DNA from: an uncultured Mycoplasmatota bacterium
Lineage (GTDB): Bacteria > Bacillota_I > Bacilli_A > RF39 > UBA660
Length of the DNA stretch: 39,036 bases
Direction: 5' to 3'
NCBI GenBank assembly: GCA_948466735.1
Contig: CAOKBR010000005.1
Location: 1 to 39,036, forward strand
The position numbers and the translations under genes were made by a program. The notes beneath the pieces are model-generated. The model ran no database searches and was not told the DNA's origin. It saw only the letters and a program-made list of their open reading frames with translations. Shown here one piece after another: positions 24,246 to 33,188 of the stretch; the first letter of the stretch is position 1; each line of letters starts with the position of its first letter.

Positions 24246-25206
24246 TTAGGAGTTTTCTTTTAAATATTTTTCTACTTCTTCTTTAGATAATCCTGTAATT
24301 TTAACAATGGACTCAACATCATATTGCAAACTCATATATTTTATGATTTCTTTTTGTCCTTCCATTTTTCCTTGCTCAATACCTTGCTCAATACCTTGTT
24401 CAAGTCCTTCCTTTAAACCATCTTCTTTAGCATCAATAATTACTTGTTCTCTCCATGCTAATTCCTTATCGTATGATCCTCCAAATGATTCATCATCTGT
24501 TACCTCAATTGACTCATTAATATACTCATTCATGATTTCATCTCCTTTTCCTAGTTCTAAGGAAGTAGGAATGTCTGTTTCTACTAGTGCTAATAAATAT
24601 CGCTCTACTTCACTTAATTCCTCTTTATTGTACCATTTCTTTTTCAAATTTGGTATATATATTTCTATAAATATCAGTTTATCATTATAGATTTCTCCTT
24701 GACTATCTTGATCACAATGAATATTAAATACTTCATCCTTTCCCTCAAAAGCAAAGTTGTTGATTGATATTTGTATCACTTGTGTATATATGTAGTCTTC
24801 TCCACTTTTATTTTTCTTAGAAAACAACCGATAAAGCATATTCTTGATTTCTCTCCATGATATATGATTGACTATTGTTATTAATCTCTAAATTAAGGTA
24901 TGTTCCATTAATCACTGCTACATAATCAGCCCGTTGTCCTTTATCGTTTTCTTTTTCTTTATCTAGTTCGTTTTTTCCTAGCTTTAATTTTTTTAATAAA
25001 GTTTCATACTTTACATCAAGAAAATAGGAAAACAACTTACATGAATACTTTAAGCGATTTTCATTCATCATCATCGTTTTAAACATACTATCCCACAAAA
25101 GTGAAATTTTCATTCCCTCCTTTCTCTCTTCAAATTTAATTCGATTTTCTTTATCAATCGTTCGCTCATAAATATATGGCTTATCTAACCCTTTTATTTT
25201 GATCAT
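24246..25206 (-). pseudogene. Frameshifted Rpn/PD-(D/E)XK nuclease family transposase-like gene
   Basis: Two overlapping frames together make one family member. The first part (24817-25206) has LLWDSMFKTMM...LFSYFLD and the nuclease core RADYVAVINGTYLNLEINN (Asp ... Glu-x-Asn) and stops after ERNQEYALSVVF. The second (24246-24839) resumes with RLFSKKNKSGEDY, where the family normally continues in one frame, and ends with the characteristic EQGIEQGIEQGK repeat and a C-terminal helix pair. The join is near 24825-24835; one extra base explains it. Rpn proteins are annotated as recombination-promoting nucleases or transposase-like and are mobile in many gut bacteria. Ribosome site AAAGGAAAG precedes the ATG at 25206, so the break is probably recent. 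Confidence 0.8.
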
Positions 25207-25331
25207 ACTATATCTTTCCTTTCATGTATCTTTTATTCATATTCATCATTTGCGCGCTTTTTTATATCAACAAATGCTACAATAGCAAAGATAATTCCCT
25301 TTGTAAAATCGAGCTTTTGCCAAATCAATCG

Positions 25332-25393
25332 AAAAAAGACCTAAATTTTTTCTTTTCCTCTAAGAGGAAAATTTATTAATCTAAGTCCTTTTC
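25332..25393 (-). terminator. Long hairpin terminator after the 1525-residue surface protein
   Basis: Outer arms about 25332-25348 and 25378-25393 pair with one bulge and some G-T pairs; a perfect inner stem TTTTCCTC/GAGGAAAA lies at 25353-25371. On the minus strand the structure ends in TCTTTTTT. Between it and the Rpn-like gene (25207-25331) I see nothing else. Confidence 0.8.
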
Positions 25394-25431
25394 TTCCTTA
25401 AAAAGTCTTTTTCCTACTTTTTCAACTTTTT

Positions 25432-28400
25432 TTAAATTATTGGAATTTCTTCTTCTTTTCTTTTTCTTTTTTGTTTTCTTCTATCAATTAAGCTAGCAAC
25501 AAAGAAAACTGATCCAATTAAGAAAATAGTTCCTCCAATGATATACCACAAATAATTTTCTTCTTCTGTTTTCTCATCTTGCTTATAATATACAACATAT
25601 TTTCCTAACGCTTTTACTTCTAGCTCAATCTCTTGATTATTGTTCTTTTTATATTTTAGCTTTCTTACATCGTTCTTTACTACTTCATAAATTCCTAAAA
25701 ATTCTTTTTCCTTATCTAAAGGGATAATTAGCTTCATCGAAGTATTTACGTTTACCTTTTGATGATTCTCATTTTCTAAATATAACTCAATATAACGACT
25801 ATTTTTTCCAAATTGACGTTCTAGCTCATTAGTTAAGATAAACTTGCTTCCTTTTAATGTAACATCATCTTTGAGCGTGCTTGATGGCATCACTAATTTA
25901 ATTCCATCAAAAGTAAAACTTTTATCCTTTATCGGTGGCTTTTCTTCTTCACCAGGTTTAGACTCATCTGGAGTCGTTGGCGTTGATGGTTCACTAGGCT
26001 TTTCTTCTGGAGTCGTTGGCGGATTTTGATTTCCCTGATTTCCTTTATTAATCCACGTTACACTTGCTGTTACCACACCAACATTTCCAAGCTTATCTTG
26101 ATAAACAAAGTCAAAACTTCCATTTTCGTTAAATACATAAGTATTTGAACCATCGTTATTCACTATTTCAATATACTCATCACTTGTTATCGTTGCTACA
26201 ACAGAACCTTTAGTACTCGTTGTAATATCATAACTAACACTAGCATTAGGAGCTACTTTATCAATCCAGTTTACATATGCGCTACGACTAGACATATTTC
26301 CTGCTTCATCAACGTATTCAAATGTAAATTCGCCATTTTCACTAAATGTATAAATCGTACTACCATTATTATTTAACACCGTAACATTTTCTTTATTAAA
26401 AATAATTTCAACAACCACATCTTTATTGGTTAATTCTGTTGTACTATAACTAATTGAACCTCTTGGTTTTTCCTTATCAATCCAACTAACACTAGCAGTT
26501 GCCGTTGCCCTATTTCCTGCTTTATCCATAAATTCAAAAGTAAATTCACCATTATCTAAGAAATAATAAGTTAAAGGATCAGCATTCGGATTATCTGAAT
26601 TATAATCACCATTGTTTAAAACAATGATTTCCTCATCAGGTATCAACGTTGCTGTAACTTCCCTATTTGTAGGTGATTTAGTATTATAAACAATACTAGC
26701 CGTTGGTGCTATTTTATCAATCCAGTTTACCTTAGCAATTGCTTGTCCAGTTGATCCTGTTTCCTCATTTACAAATTCAAAAGTAAATTCACCATTTTCT
26801 GTAAATACATAAGTATCACTTCCGTTATTATTCGTAATCTTAATTTTAGTACTAGGATTTACTAAACGAGCAACCACATTACCATTAGTAGGCTCAACAG
26901 TATCATAAGCAACACCTGCCGTTGGATGAGGATTTTGGGTTAAATCTTGATAGAAGTTAAAATACCTTGCTGCAATAAAGTTTCCACCGCCGGCACTAGA
27001 TGTTCTTGTTCCTACTATTTTTATATATTGAACAAGTGGATGACCATCAAACTCAACCGTTTTTGTCGTTTCATTATTTGCCCATACAACCGTTGTTAAA
27101 TCAAAGAAATTTTCACCATCTAAACTTCCTAAAATTTGTCCGTTTAAAATTTTACCATTGCCACCTCCAGCAGGAACATAATCCATAGCAGATAGACTAA
27201 TTTCCCTATCAAATTTTATGGTAATATAACGCTCTTGATCATTTCCATTCCAATTCGAATGCCACCTAGTATTATAATTTCCATCGATCGCATAAGTTGC
27301 ATTTCCCTGATGAGCAGTTGCTTGGGTCGATACAGAATGAATAGATAAATGAGAAACTGGAATATATTTCCTTGTATCAGGTTGATTGTCTTCAGTAAAA
27401 TTAAATGTTAACACATTACTTGCTAGTTTAACTCCTGTAGGAGCCACCCTAATTTGTAGCGTTTTATCTCCTGTATTATCAGGTGAACTAACAGCATACG
27501 AAGTCCAAGGATCGTCCTCACTATTTCGCCATTCATGGGTTAAGTTAACACCAATTACCCGATTTTCTAAATCGTTTCTAAAATAACTACTCGCTTGAAT
27601 TACATTTTCCAAAATATCAATTTTTAAAATATTTTGATCATTGTAAGGGGCTCCTACAATGTGAATATAAATATCATTTTCTGCAGTAATGCTTGCTAAT
27701 TCTCTGTTCGTCAAAGGATGTTTATGTTCTTCTTCTCCAGTAAAAGATACCTCTTTCCATGTATTTTTTCCATCTAAGCTATAATCAAATCGAACTCCTG
27801 AACCATTAAAACGTTCTCCTAAAACAATTTTTCCATGATTTTCTCCATCAAAAGAAAATGTTGCCAAAGTAGTATCAATTATTCCCAATAAATAATTTGC
27901 TAATCCTCTAGTAACAGACGGTTGTAAGACATCACTTCCATTATAATTTTTACCCTTAGTTAAAGTATCTTTTAATAAAAGTGTATAGTTAAATTGATAT
28001 GCAGTGCTTTGGAAATGAGGGGCAAGTAATGCCATTAAATTATTATATGGGAAAGGATATTCTAATAAAGCCTCACTAAGTTTTATTGCTAATTGATAGT
28101 AATCCTCTTCAGTCTTTGTTGAATCGTTATTATATAAAACGATTAAGTTATACCAAGCATCTATATTAAAATCCAATTTTTCTAAAGCACTCCACAAATA
28201 TTCTTCTTGTTTACTAGGCTCATTTTGATATAAATTAGATAACATAACTATCTTTTGGGATTGTTGGTATTGATCAAAACGGTTAATCGCTTCTTGTGCC
28301 ATAATAATATAAGGTACGTTATATCCTTTTACATAGCGACGATCGTTTCCCCATCCAAGAGGCATTCTTTCTCCTTTTTCAGATAAAGCCCAGCCACTGA

Positions 28401-30009
28401 CATCATTATCTATTCCCCAATATCCTAAATTATCAGCAGTTTTAGAATAATAAATAATTGCGGCGTGACCTGGTTGCCCAATAACAGCAGCAGGAATTCC
28501 GTGAACAGTACGAATATTAGAGCCAGTCTTAGAAATACCACCACATACTGCTCCTGTTCCAAACTCATTTCTAAAGTTCATCCATACTTTATAAACTTTG
28601 TGATCTCCTTCACTATAAGTTACACCGTATTTAGAAAATATACCATCATATAAATTATCCCAATATTCTTTTCTATTTGGATCATGAAATACTGCATTAC
28701 CGTAATTTGGCCAAACATAAGCCATATAAGGATGAGGTGTCAAATAAGTCCATGCTTGATTAGGATGAGCTTCAATTTGTTTTTGGGTATAGGCATTTAA
28801 CCAAATAATCGACTCATCATCAATGATATTATTCATGATTACACGTAATTCTTCTACGGTATAACTTTCAAACCATTTATTAATATCAATAGTACTATTG
28901 ACAATAAACTTTCCCTCATCATAAAGCCACTTAAAAATTCGATATCTCTCCACAGAGTCTGACTGATTCGTAGGCTCACTTGGTTGCATCCATAAAGAAA
29001 CATTAGAAGAATGGGTTAAAGATAAAGCAATTGCCATTCTTTTATATAAATCCCCTATATTATTTCCATACTTTGATACTTGATCAACAGTAAAATCATC
29101 TTTATAAGAAATATACAAACGAACCAGTTGTTTTAAAGAACTAATATATCCTCCCGTCGGTGCTCCTCCAAGAATATATAATCGTAAATTTTCAACATTA
29201 GTCATTAACCAACGTAAAGTATTTTCATTATTTTGATCAATAAGAGCAAATTCTCTTAATAATTCATATCCAACATTTTTTACCAATTCTCTTTGTAATA
29301 ATACTAGTTCTTGTTGATTCATTTGTTCATCTAAAGAACTATTTTTTAAAATTGAATCATATTCTTCAATTGTCTTAATAAAATCAAATTGCTTATCTTG
29401 TGGATTTTCTACATATCCTTCCTTATATAATTTAGCATTTCCATATGCACAATGATCAGAAGTGGCACTACCATATTGAAGACAATACAATTTAATATAC
29501 TTTTTTCCTTTAATATCTACATTGATATATTCTGCTTCTGTATCTCCTTTTTTTATAGGAGGAGATACTAAGGTATGTAAATCCCAATTTTCTCCATCCG
29601 TTGATGTTGATATAGCAAACTTAACACCATCACTATTATTTCTACTTGCATCCACTCCATAATAAGTAGAAAAATAATCATAAGAATAATTAGAAATATC
29701 AAATACTACTGTACTTGTAGCATGGGCGCTAATTCCTTTTAGAAATAGTTTTTTCTCTCCATTTACAATTAATGAGATAAGTCCGTTATTATATCGTGTT
29801 TCTAAGTTAGAATCCATGGTCAAATTTCCCCAACCAACTTGACTTTGTTCTTTAATATAAGGAATATCCGATAAATAGACAAAATCCTTTTCTATAGCAG
29901 CAACATCAAGTGCACTACTTTTCTGATTAACGATTACAAGGCACACCACAAATAAAATTACTACACCAAATATCCAATACAAATATCTTTTTCCTATTTT
30001 TGCTTTCAT
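25432..30009 (-). CDS. Giant membrane-anchored surface protein: NPCBM, transglutaminase-like, F5/8C and Ig-like repeats
   Basis: 1525 residues. Signal/TM about 11-27; NPCBM carbohydrate-binding domain about 35-198 (FLKGISAHATSTVVFDIS). A large helical and catalytic region (about 215-650) has AVCGGISKTG (Cys about 489), QPGHAAIIYY (His about 515) and WGIDND (Asp 534 or 536), a Cys-His-Asp order like transglutaminase/papain-like enzymes. F5/8 type C lectin-like domain about 885-1025 (YAIDGNYNTRWHS). Four Ig-like repeats about 1028-1325. Pro/Glu-rich linker (PTTPEEKPSEPSTPTTP), a further domain, TM about 1483-1507 and a Lys/Arg-rich tail; no LPXTG. A glycan- or host-surface-binding enzyme is likely; substrate unknown. 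GAGGG lies 5 nt before the ATG. Monocistronic with its own promoter and terminator. Confidence 0.9.
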   Translation of the reverse strand: MKAKIGKRYLYWIFGVVILFVVCLVIVNQKSSALDVAAIEKDFVYLSDIPYIKEQSQVGWGNLTMDSNLETRYNNGLISLIVNGEKKLFLKGISAHATSTVVFDISNYSYDYFSTYYGVDASRNNSDGVKFAISTSTDGENWDLHTLVSPPIKKGDTEAEYINVDIKGKKYIKLYCLQYGSATSDHCAYGNAKLYKEGYVENPQDKQFDFIKTIEEYDSILKNSSLDEQMNQQELVLLQRELVKNVGYELLREFALIDQNNENTLRWLMTNVENLRLYILGGAPTGGYISSLKQLVRLYISYKDDFTVDQVSKYGNNIGDLYKRMAIALSLTHSSNVSLWMQPSEPTNQSDSVERYRIFKWLYDEGKFIVNSTIDINKWFESYTVEELRVIMNNIIDDESIIWLNAYTQKQIEAHPNQAWTYLTPHPYMAYVWPNYGNAVFHDPNRKEYWDNLYDGIFSKYGVTYSEGDHKVYKVWMNFRNEFGTGAVCGGISKTGSNIRTVHGIPAAVIGQPGHAAIIYYSKTADNLGYWGIDNDVSGWALSEKGERMPLGWGNDRRYVKGYNVPYIIMAQEAINRFDQYQQSQKIVMLSNLYQNEPSKQEEYLWSALEKLDFNIDAWYNLIVLYNNDSTKTEEDYYQLAIKLSEALLEYPFPYNNLMALLAPHFQSTAYQFNYTLLLKDTLTKGKNYNGSDVLQPSVTRGLANYLLGIIDTTLATFSFDGENHGKIVLGERFNGSGVRFDYSLDGKNTWKEVSFTGEEEHKHPLTNRELASITAENDIYIHIVGAPYNDQNILKIDILENVIQASSYFRNDLENRVIGVNLTHEWRNSEDDPWTSYAVSSPDNTGDKTLQIRVAPTGVKLASNVLTFNFTEDNQPDTRKYIPVSHLSIHSVSTQATAHQGNATYAIDGNYNTRWHSNWNGNDQERYITIKFDREISLSAMDYVPAGGGNGKILNGQILGSLDGENFFDLTTVVWANNETTKTVEFDGHPLVQYIKIVGTRTSSAGGGNFIAARYFNFYQDLTQNPHPTAGVAYDTVEPTNGNVVARLVNPSTKIKITNNNGSDTYVFTENGEFTFEFVNEETGSTGQAIAKVNWIDKIAPTASIVYNTKSPTNREVTATLIPDEEIIVLNNGDYNSDNPNADPLTYYFLDNGEFTFEFMDKAGNRATATASVSWIDKEKPRGSISYSTTELTNKDVVVEIIFNKENVTVLNNNGSTIYTFSENGEFTFEYVDEAGNMSSRSAYVNWIDKVAPNASVSYDITTSTKGSVVATITSDEYIEIVNNDGSNTYVFNENGSFDFVYQDKLGNVGVVTASVTWINKGNQGNQNPPTTPEEKPSEPSTPTTPDESKPGEEEKPPIKDKSFTFDGIKLVMPSSTLKDDVTLKGSKFILTNELERQFGKNSRYIELYLENENHQKVNVNTSMKLIIPLDKEKEFLGIYEVVKNDVRKLKYKKNNNQEIELEVKALGKYVVYYKQDEKTEEENYLWYIIGGTIFLIGSVFFVASLIDRRKQKRKRKEEEIPII
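26040..26940 (-). repeat. Four diverged repeats encoding about 75-80-residue Ig-like units
   Basis: The plus strand shows ATCAATCCA or a near variant followed by a conserved block near 26046, 26258, 26488 and 26727. At protein level each unit runs A-x-x-x-Y, T-N-x-x-V-x-A/V-x-I/L, x-N-N-x-G-S-x-x-Y-x-F, ENGEF-x-FE and V-x-WIDK. Diverged enough to be old duplications. Confidence 0.8.
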
Positions 30010-30055
30010 TTTTACCCTCTTAACTTTTTTATTGATTATCTATTTTATTAACTTC

Positions 30056-30084
30056 ATTTTACTATAAATTAGCGAACGTGTAAA
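30056..30084 (-). promoter_or_regulatory. Promoter of the giant surface protein gene
   Basis: Minus strand: -35 TTTACA (30079-30084), 17-nt spacer, -10 TAAAAT (30056-30061). Confidence 0.75.
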
Positions 30085-30095
30085 TATAATAGTAG

Positions 30096-30123
30096 ATAAA
30101 TTTTACCGTTTATAAATTTTACC
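30096..30123 (-). repeat. Perfect 12-bp direct repeat upstream of the surface-protein promoter
   Basis: ATAAATTTTACC occurs at 30096-30107 and 30112-30123 (plus strand; period 16 bp), beginning 12 bp upstream of the -35. The position suits an activator or other regulator site; the binding protein is unknown. Confidence 0.6.
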
Positions 30124-30124
30124 A

Positions 30125-30150
30125 TAAAAAAAAGCACAAATCATGTGCCT
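30125..30150 (-). terminator. Terminator after the M29 aminopeptidase
   Basis: GCACA/TGTGC hairpin (arms around 30134-30138 and 30144-30148); the minus strand continues with eight Ts. It starts at the gene's stop codon. Confidence 0.85.
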
Positions 30151-31258
30151 AACTATTTAATTCTTTTAACTCTTCAAGAACAAATTCTCCATCTTTTCTA
30201 ATTAATACATCATCAAAATAAATTTCTCCCCCACCATAATCTTTTCTTTGGATCAATACCATATCCCAATGAACGCTAGAATCATTTCCATTATAAGCAT
30301 CTTGATAGGCACTTCCTGGAGTAAAATGAATACTTCCTAATATTTTCTCATCATATAAAATATCTCCCATCGGATATAATATTTTAGGATTCAAACCAAA
30401 TGAAAACTCTCCTACGTATCTTGCACCATCATCAATATTAAAAATCTCATTTAACCGCTCGTTATCTTTTGACTCACTACACTCCGCTTTAACAATTTTA
30501 CCATTTTCAAAGGTTAAAGATACATCTTCATAAATCTTTCCTTGATAAGGACTCGGTGTATTATAAACAATTTTTCCGTTTACACTATTTTTAACTGGTG
30601 CTGTATAAATCTCACCATCTGGAATATTCATATTTCCAACACAAGGAATCGCAGGAATTCCTTTAATTGAGAAAGTAATATCTGTACCATTAGGAGATGT
30701 AATTCTTACTTTATCTGTCTTCTCCATTAATTCCTTTAAAGGTTTAATCTTTCTACTCATTTCTTGATAATCTACATTCATTACATTAAAGGCAAATTCC
30801 TTAAACTCATGAATGGTCATCTTTGCTTTATACGCATCAATTATCGATGGATAATTTAATAAAACCCATTTTCTATGATTAATTCTAATATCACGCGCCT
30901 TCTTACAAGCATCTCCTATTGCTTTAGTAGTTGAAGATTTAATATTTTTTCCTTCAAAATCATTTACACGGTAACAAATTTGAATAAAGGCATCAAAATT
31001 ATCTACTTCAAACTCTTGATATTTCCTAATTAATGAGATTCTTTTTTCCGTAGTTGTTTCGGTTAAATAATTTGATACAATTGGATCAATAAAATTAGTA
31101 AAACAAATGGCTCCTACTCTATTTGCCTCTTTAATTAATTCCATTACCAAATCACGTGCTTCAGTTGATTGATACATGATTAACACTTTCTCATTTTCTT
31201 TTAATGCTAATGAATAATTGACAATTGTTCTTGATAAATTTTTTATTTTCTCTTCCAT
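30149..31258 (-). CDS. M29-family metallo-aminopeptidase (AmpS/PepS/AmpT type)
   Basis: Cytoplasmic exopeptidase that removes N-terminal residues, using a dinuclear metal site. 369 residues, near the usual 370-410. C-terminal metal-ligand motifs of the family are present: NIPDGEIYTAP (Glu about 216), YVGEFSFGLNP (Glu about 284), SIHFTPG (His about 311) and SVHWDMV (His 330, Asp 332). The N-terminal Rossmann-like half holds substrate. GGTGAGGGA precedes the ATG. It is divergent from the Tyr-rich small gene with under 60 nt between them and no strong promoter visible. Confidence 0.94.
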   Translation of the reverse strand: MEEKIKNLSRTIVNYSLALKENEKVLIMYQSTEARDLVMELIKEANRVGAICFTNFIDPIVSNYLTETTTEKRISLIRKYQEFEVDNFDAFIQICYRVNDFEGKNIKSSTTKAIGDACKKARDIRINHRKWVLLNYPSIIDAYKAKMTIHEFKEFAFNVMNVDYQEMSRKIKPLKELMEKTDKVRITSPNGTDITFSIKGIPAIPCVGNMNIPDGEIYTAPVKNSVNGKIVYNTPSPYQGKIYEDVSLTFENGKIVKAECSESKDNERLNEIFNIDDGARYVGEFSFGLNPKILYPMGDILYDEKILGSIHFTPGSAYQDAYNGNDSSVHWDMVLIQRKDYGGGEIYFDDVLIRKDGEFVLEELKELNS

Positions 31259-31314
31259 AGTCCCTCACCAAAATTTTATTTTTACATAAACTATTACCAA
31301 AAGAGGTGTGTCTT

Positions 31315-31551
31315 ATGTATTATAATTATAATATACCACGTTCTAGGAGAAATATGTACCAAAATCATCGAGGAAATTATCATAATAATGAACGTTTTTT
31401 TACAGGAGGATTTGCTGTTCCTTTTCTTCTAGGAGGAATAACTGGAAGTCTACTTACACCAAGAAGACCTTATTACTATCCCCCTTATAACAATTTTAAC
31501 TATTACAATAATTTTTATTATCCTTATCCAAACTATCCTTATTACTATTAA
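31315..31551 (+). CDS. Small Tyr/Asn/Pro-rich protein, possibly coat- or surface-associated
   Basis: 78 residues from ATG 31315, with AGAGGTG 7 nt upstream; the longer reading uses a GTG inside that ribosome site. Composition is extreme: MYYNYNIPRSRRN at the start and a tail of PYYYPPYNNFNYYNN... ending YYY, around a short hydrophobic Gly-rich core GGFAVPFLLGGITGSLLTP (about 32-50). Such Tyr-rich small proteins occur among spore-coat and cell-surface proteins of Bacillota, where tyrosines may be cross-linked; the assignment here is inference. Its stop overlaps by 3 bp the end of the convergent KinB-like kinase, which would fit a sporulation theme. Confidence 0.75.
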   Translation: MYYNYNIPRSRRNMYQNHRGNYHNNERFFTGGFAVPFLLGGITGSLLTPRRPYYYPPYNNFNYYNNFYYPYPNYPYYY

Positions 31552-32804
31552 GCCGTAAGGCTTTTTTCATTTATAGGAAAACTCACTACTACTTTAGTAC
31601 CTTTTCCTAAACTTGAAAAATATTCAATTGACCCATTATGTAATTCGATAATTTCTTTTGATAGACTAACCCCCATTCCACTTCCTTTTTGCTTGGTGGT
31701 ATAAAACATTTCACTAATGTGATTTAAGGTTTCTTCACTCATACCTATACCATTATCCTTAATGGTAATATAAAAATAACCTTTTTCTTTTCTAGTCGTT
31801 AACCATAATGTTAACTCTTTATCTACCTTTTTTGCTTCCAATGCATTTTTAAATAAATTGACTAAGACTTGCTTTAAGCGGTTATAATCTACTTTTGCAT
31901 AAAGTTCTCTATCAGGAATATTAAAAATCGTTTTTACTTTATTTTCTTTAAAAAGAGTTTCTAGAGAGTCACAAGTATCTTTAAGAAGTAAATATAAATC
32001 AGTATCTTCTTTATTGATTTTGATTTTTGTGTAATCAAGATAATCATCCATTAAGATTAATGTTCTTGATATTTCTTGTTTTACAATTGGAATATATTTA
32101 TTAATTTTTTCTTGGTTAGATAAATCTAACATATCTAAGTATCCTTTGCATACTGCAATTGGATTTTTAATTTCATGAGTAATTTTAAACAATGATGCTC
32201 GTAACATTTTTTCTTTTTCTAATGCTTTAATTGTACTATTTAAGTCCATGATTTCTTCCCCTTTTTTTAATAGATAAAAGATAAAACACGTTACTCCATA
32301 TAGTGAGATAATAGTCGTGATGATGAGTAAAAAATTAGATAATTGATTATCGATGGGATAAATTACGCCATATACTTCAAAGGCTAGAATAAAAGCTTTC
32401 ATATAAATTAAGGTTTGTACTAAATCTCTTAGCTTTTTTCTTTTTAAAAGATAGATAAAATAAATAAGATAGTACAAAATGTACTCTAGCATAATAAAGT
32501 GAACGCTATTAAAATATTGCTGATAGAAAATGACAATAATTATAGATAGAATTCCTGCTAGATAAGATCTTTTTTTATAGAAGCTAATATATAATGGAAT
32601 GTTCCACAAAATTAATGGATATAATAATTCGTTGTCACTGCTAAATAAAATTAAGAAAAGCATACTAGTAATAATAGCAAAATCTAAGGATAATTTTTTC
32701 CGTTTTCTATTAGTGTTTTGACAGCTTAATAAATAAAATTGATAGATTAACATAGGTAATAAGATTAAAATAGTGTCTAATAATAAAAATTTAATATACC
32801 GCAT
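31548..32804 (-). CDS. Orphan sensor histidine kinase, KinB-like
   Basis: 418 residues. The first 180 are a polytopic membrane domain with about six TM segments and no large extracellular loop, as in KinB. The kinase part follows: KITHEIKNPIAVCKGYLDML (His about 210), N-box LVNLFKNALEA, G1 DNGIGM, F-box-like FYTTKQKGSGMG with G2 inside. HEIKNP-type H-boxes are typical of sporulation kinases that feed Spo0F. No response regulator is adjacent. The start is ATG 32804 (AAAGGAG 6 nt upstream) rather than the GTG two codons before. A -10 TATACT (32830-32835) and a tandem repeat over the -35 lie upstream. A role in sporulation or stationary phase is inferred from architecture only. Confidence 0.88.
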   Translation of the reverse strand: MRYIKFLLLDTILILLPMLIYQFYLLSCQNTNRKRKKLSLDFAIITSMLFLILFSSDNELLYPLILWNIPLYISFYKKRSYLAGILSIIIVIFYQQYFNSVHFIMLEYILYYLIYFIYLLKRKKLRDLVQTLIYMKAFILAFEVYGVIYPIDNQLSNFLLIITTIISLYGVTCFIFYLLKKGEEIMDLNSTIKALEKEKMLRASLFKITHEIKNPIAVCKGYLDMLDLSNQEKINKYIPIVKQEISRTLILMDDYLDYTKIKINKEDTDLYLLLKDTCDSLETLFKENKVKTIFNIPDRELYAKVDYNRLKQVLVNLFKNALEAKKVDKELTLWLTTRKEKGYFYITIKDNGIGMSEETLNHISEMFYTTKQKGSGMGVSLSKEIIELHNGSIEYFSSLGKGTKVVVSFPINEKSLTA

Positions 32805-32853
32805 AATCACTCCTTTATACTACTTTTTAAGTATAATCCATCATCTTTTTCTT

Positions 32854-32873
32854 TTTTGTCGAATTTTGTCGAA
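32854..32873 (-). repeat. Two tandem 10-bp repeats at the kinase promoter
   Basis: TTTTGTCGAA occurs twice without a gap (32854-32863, 32864-32873). The proximal copy overlaps the expected -35 of the kinase promoter (-10 TATACT at 32830-32835). A pair of sites on one face of the helix is what a dimeric regulator would bind. The stretch 32880-33020 beyond it contains no feature I can support. Confidence 0.55.
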
Positions 32874-33025
32874 TGATGTATGTTTTTTTTACTTGACAAA
32901 AAAGTATGTAAAGAAAAAGCAAGTTTTAACAAGCTACTTTTGCTAAAGTCTACTTTATCATTTGGGTATTCATATACTTTTCCTATTTATTACTCTTATC
33001 TATTTTTAAATAAATTTTAAAGCAA

Positions 33026-33135
33026 TAAAAAAATGCGAATTTCTTCTCATTCTTATAACAAAAGGGAGCCATTTTATAGTATCCTCTTCTTTCCTAATTA
33101 ATTTTTGGTTATTTTACTTCATCCTTATCAACCTA
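33026..33135 (-). other. Repeated leader element, copy C (no surface gene behind it)
   Basis: The minus strand repeats the core of copy A almost exactly (AACCAAAAATTAATTAGG versus AACCAAAAATTAACTAGG). The frame reads NQKLIRKEEDTIKWLPF, but the ATG after AAGGATG is closed by TAA at codon 3. The end hairpin has its own arms (AATG-x-GAA/TTC-x-CATT, 33032-33051) and a T-run. The next gene downstream is the KinB-like kinase, 220 nt away. Probably an orphaned, degraded copy. Confidence 0.55.
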
Positions 33136-33136
33136 T

Positions 33137-33166
33137 ATTATATTGACGATTTTACCAAAATTGCAA
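33137..33166 (-). promoter_or_regulatory. Promoter of leader copy C
   Basis: Minus strand: -35 TTGCAA (33161-33166), 18-nt spacer, -10 TATAAT (33137-33142). Confidence 0.7.
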
Positions 33167-33188
33167 TAAAAAATTAATGAAACTTAGC

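Noticed and set aside
24817-24839. Programmed ribosomal frameshift in the Rpn-like gene
   Set aside because: No convincing slippery heptamer or stimulatory structure is visible at the join; a one-base indel explains it.
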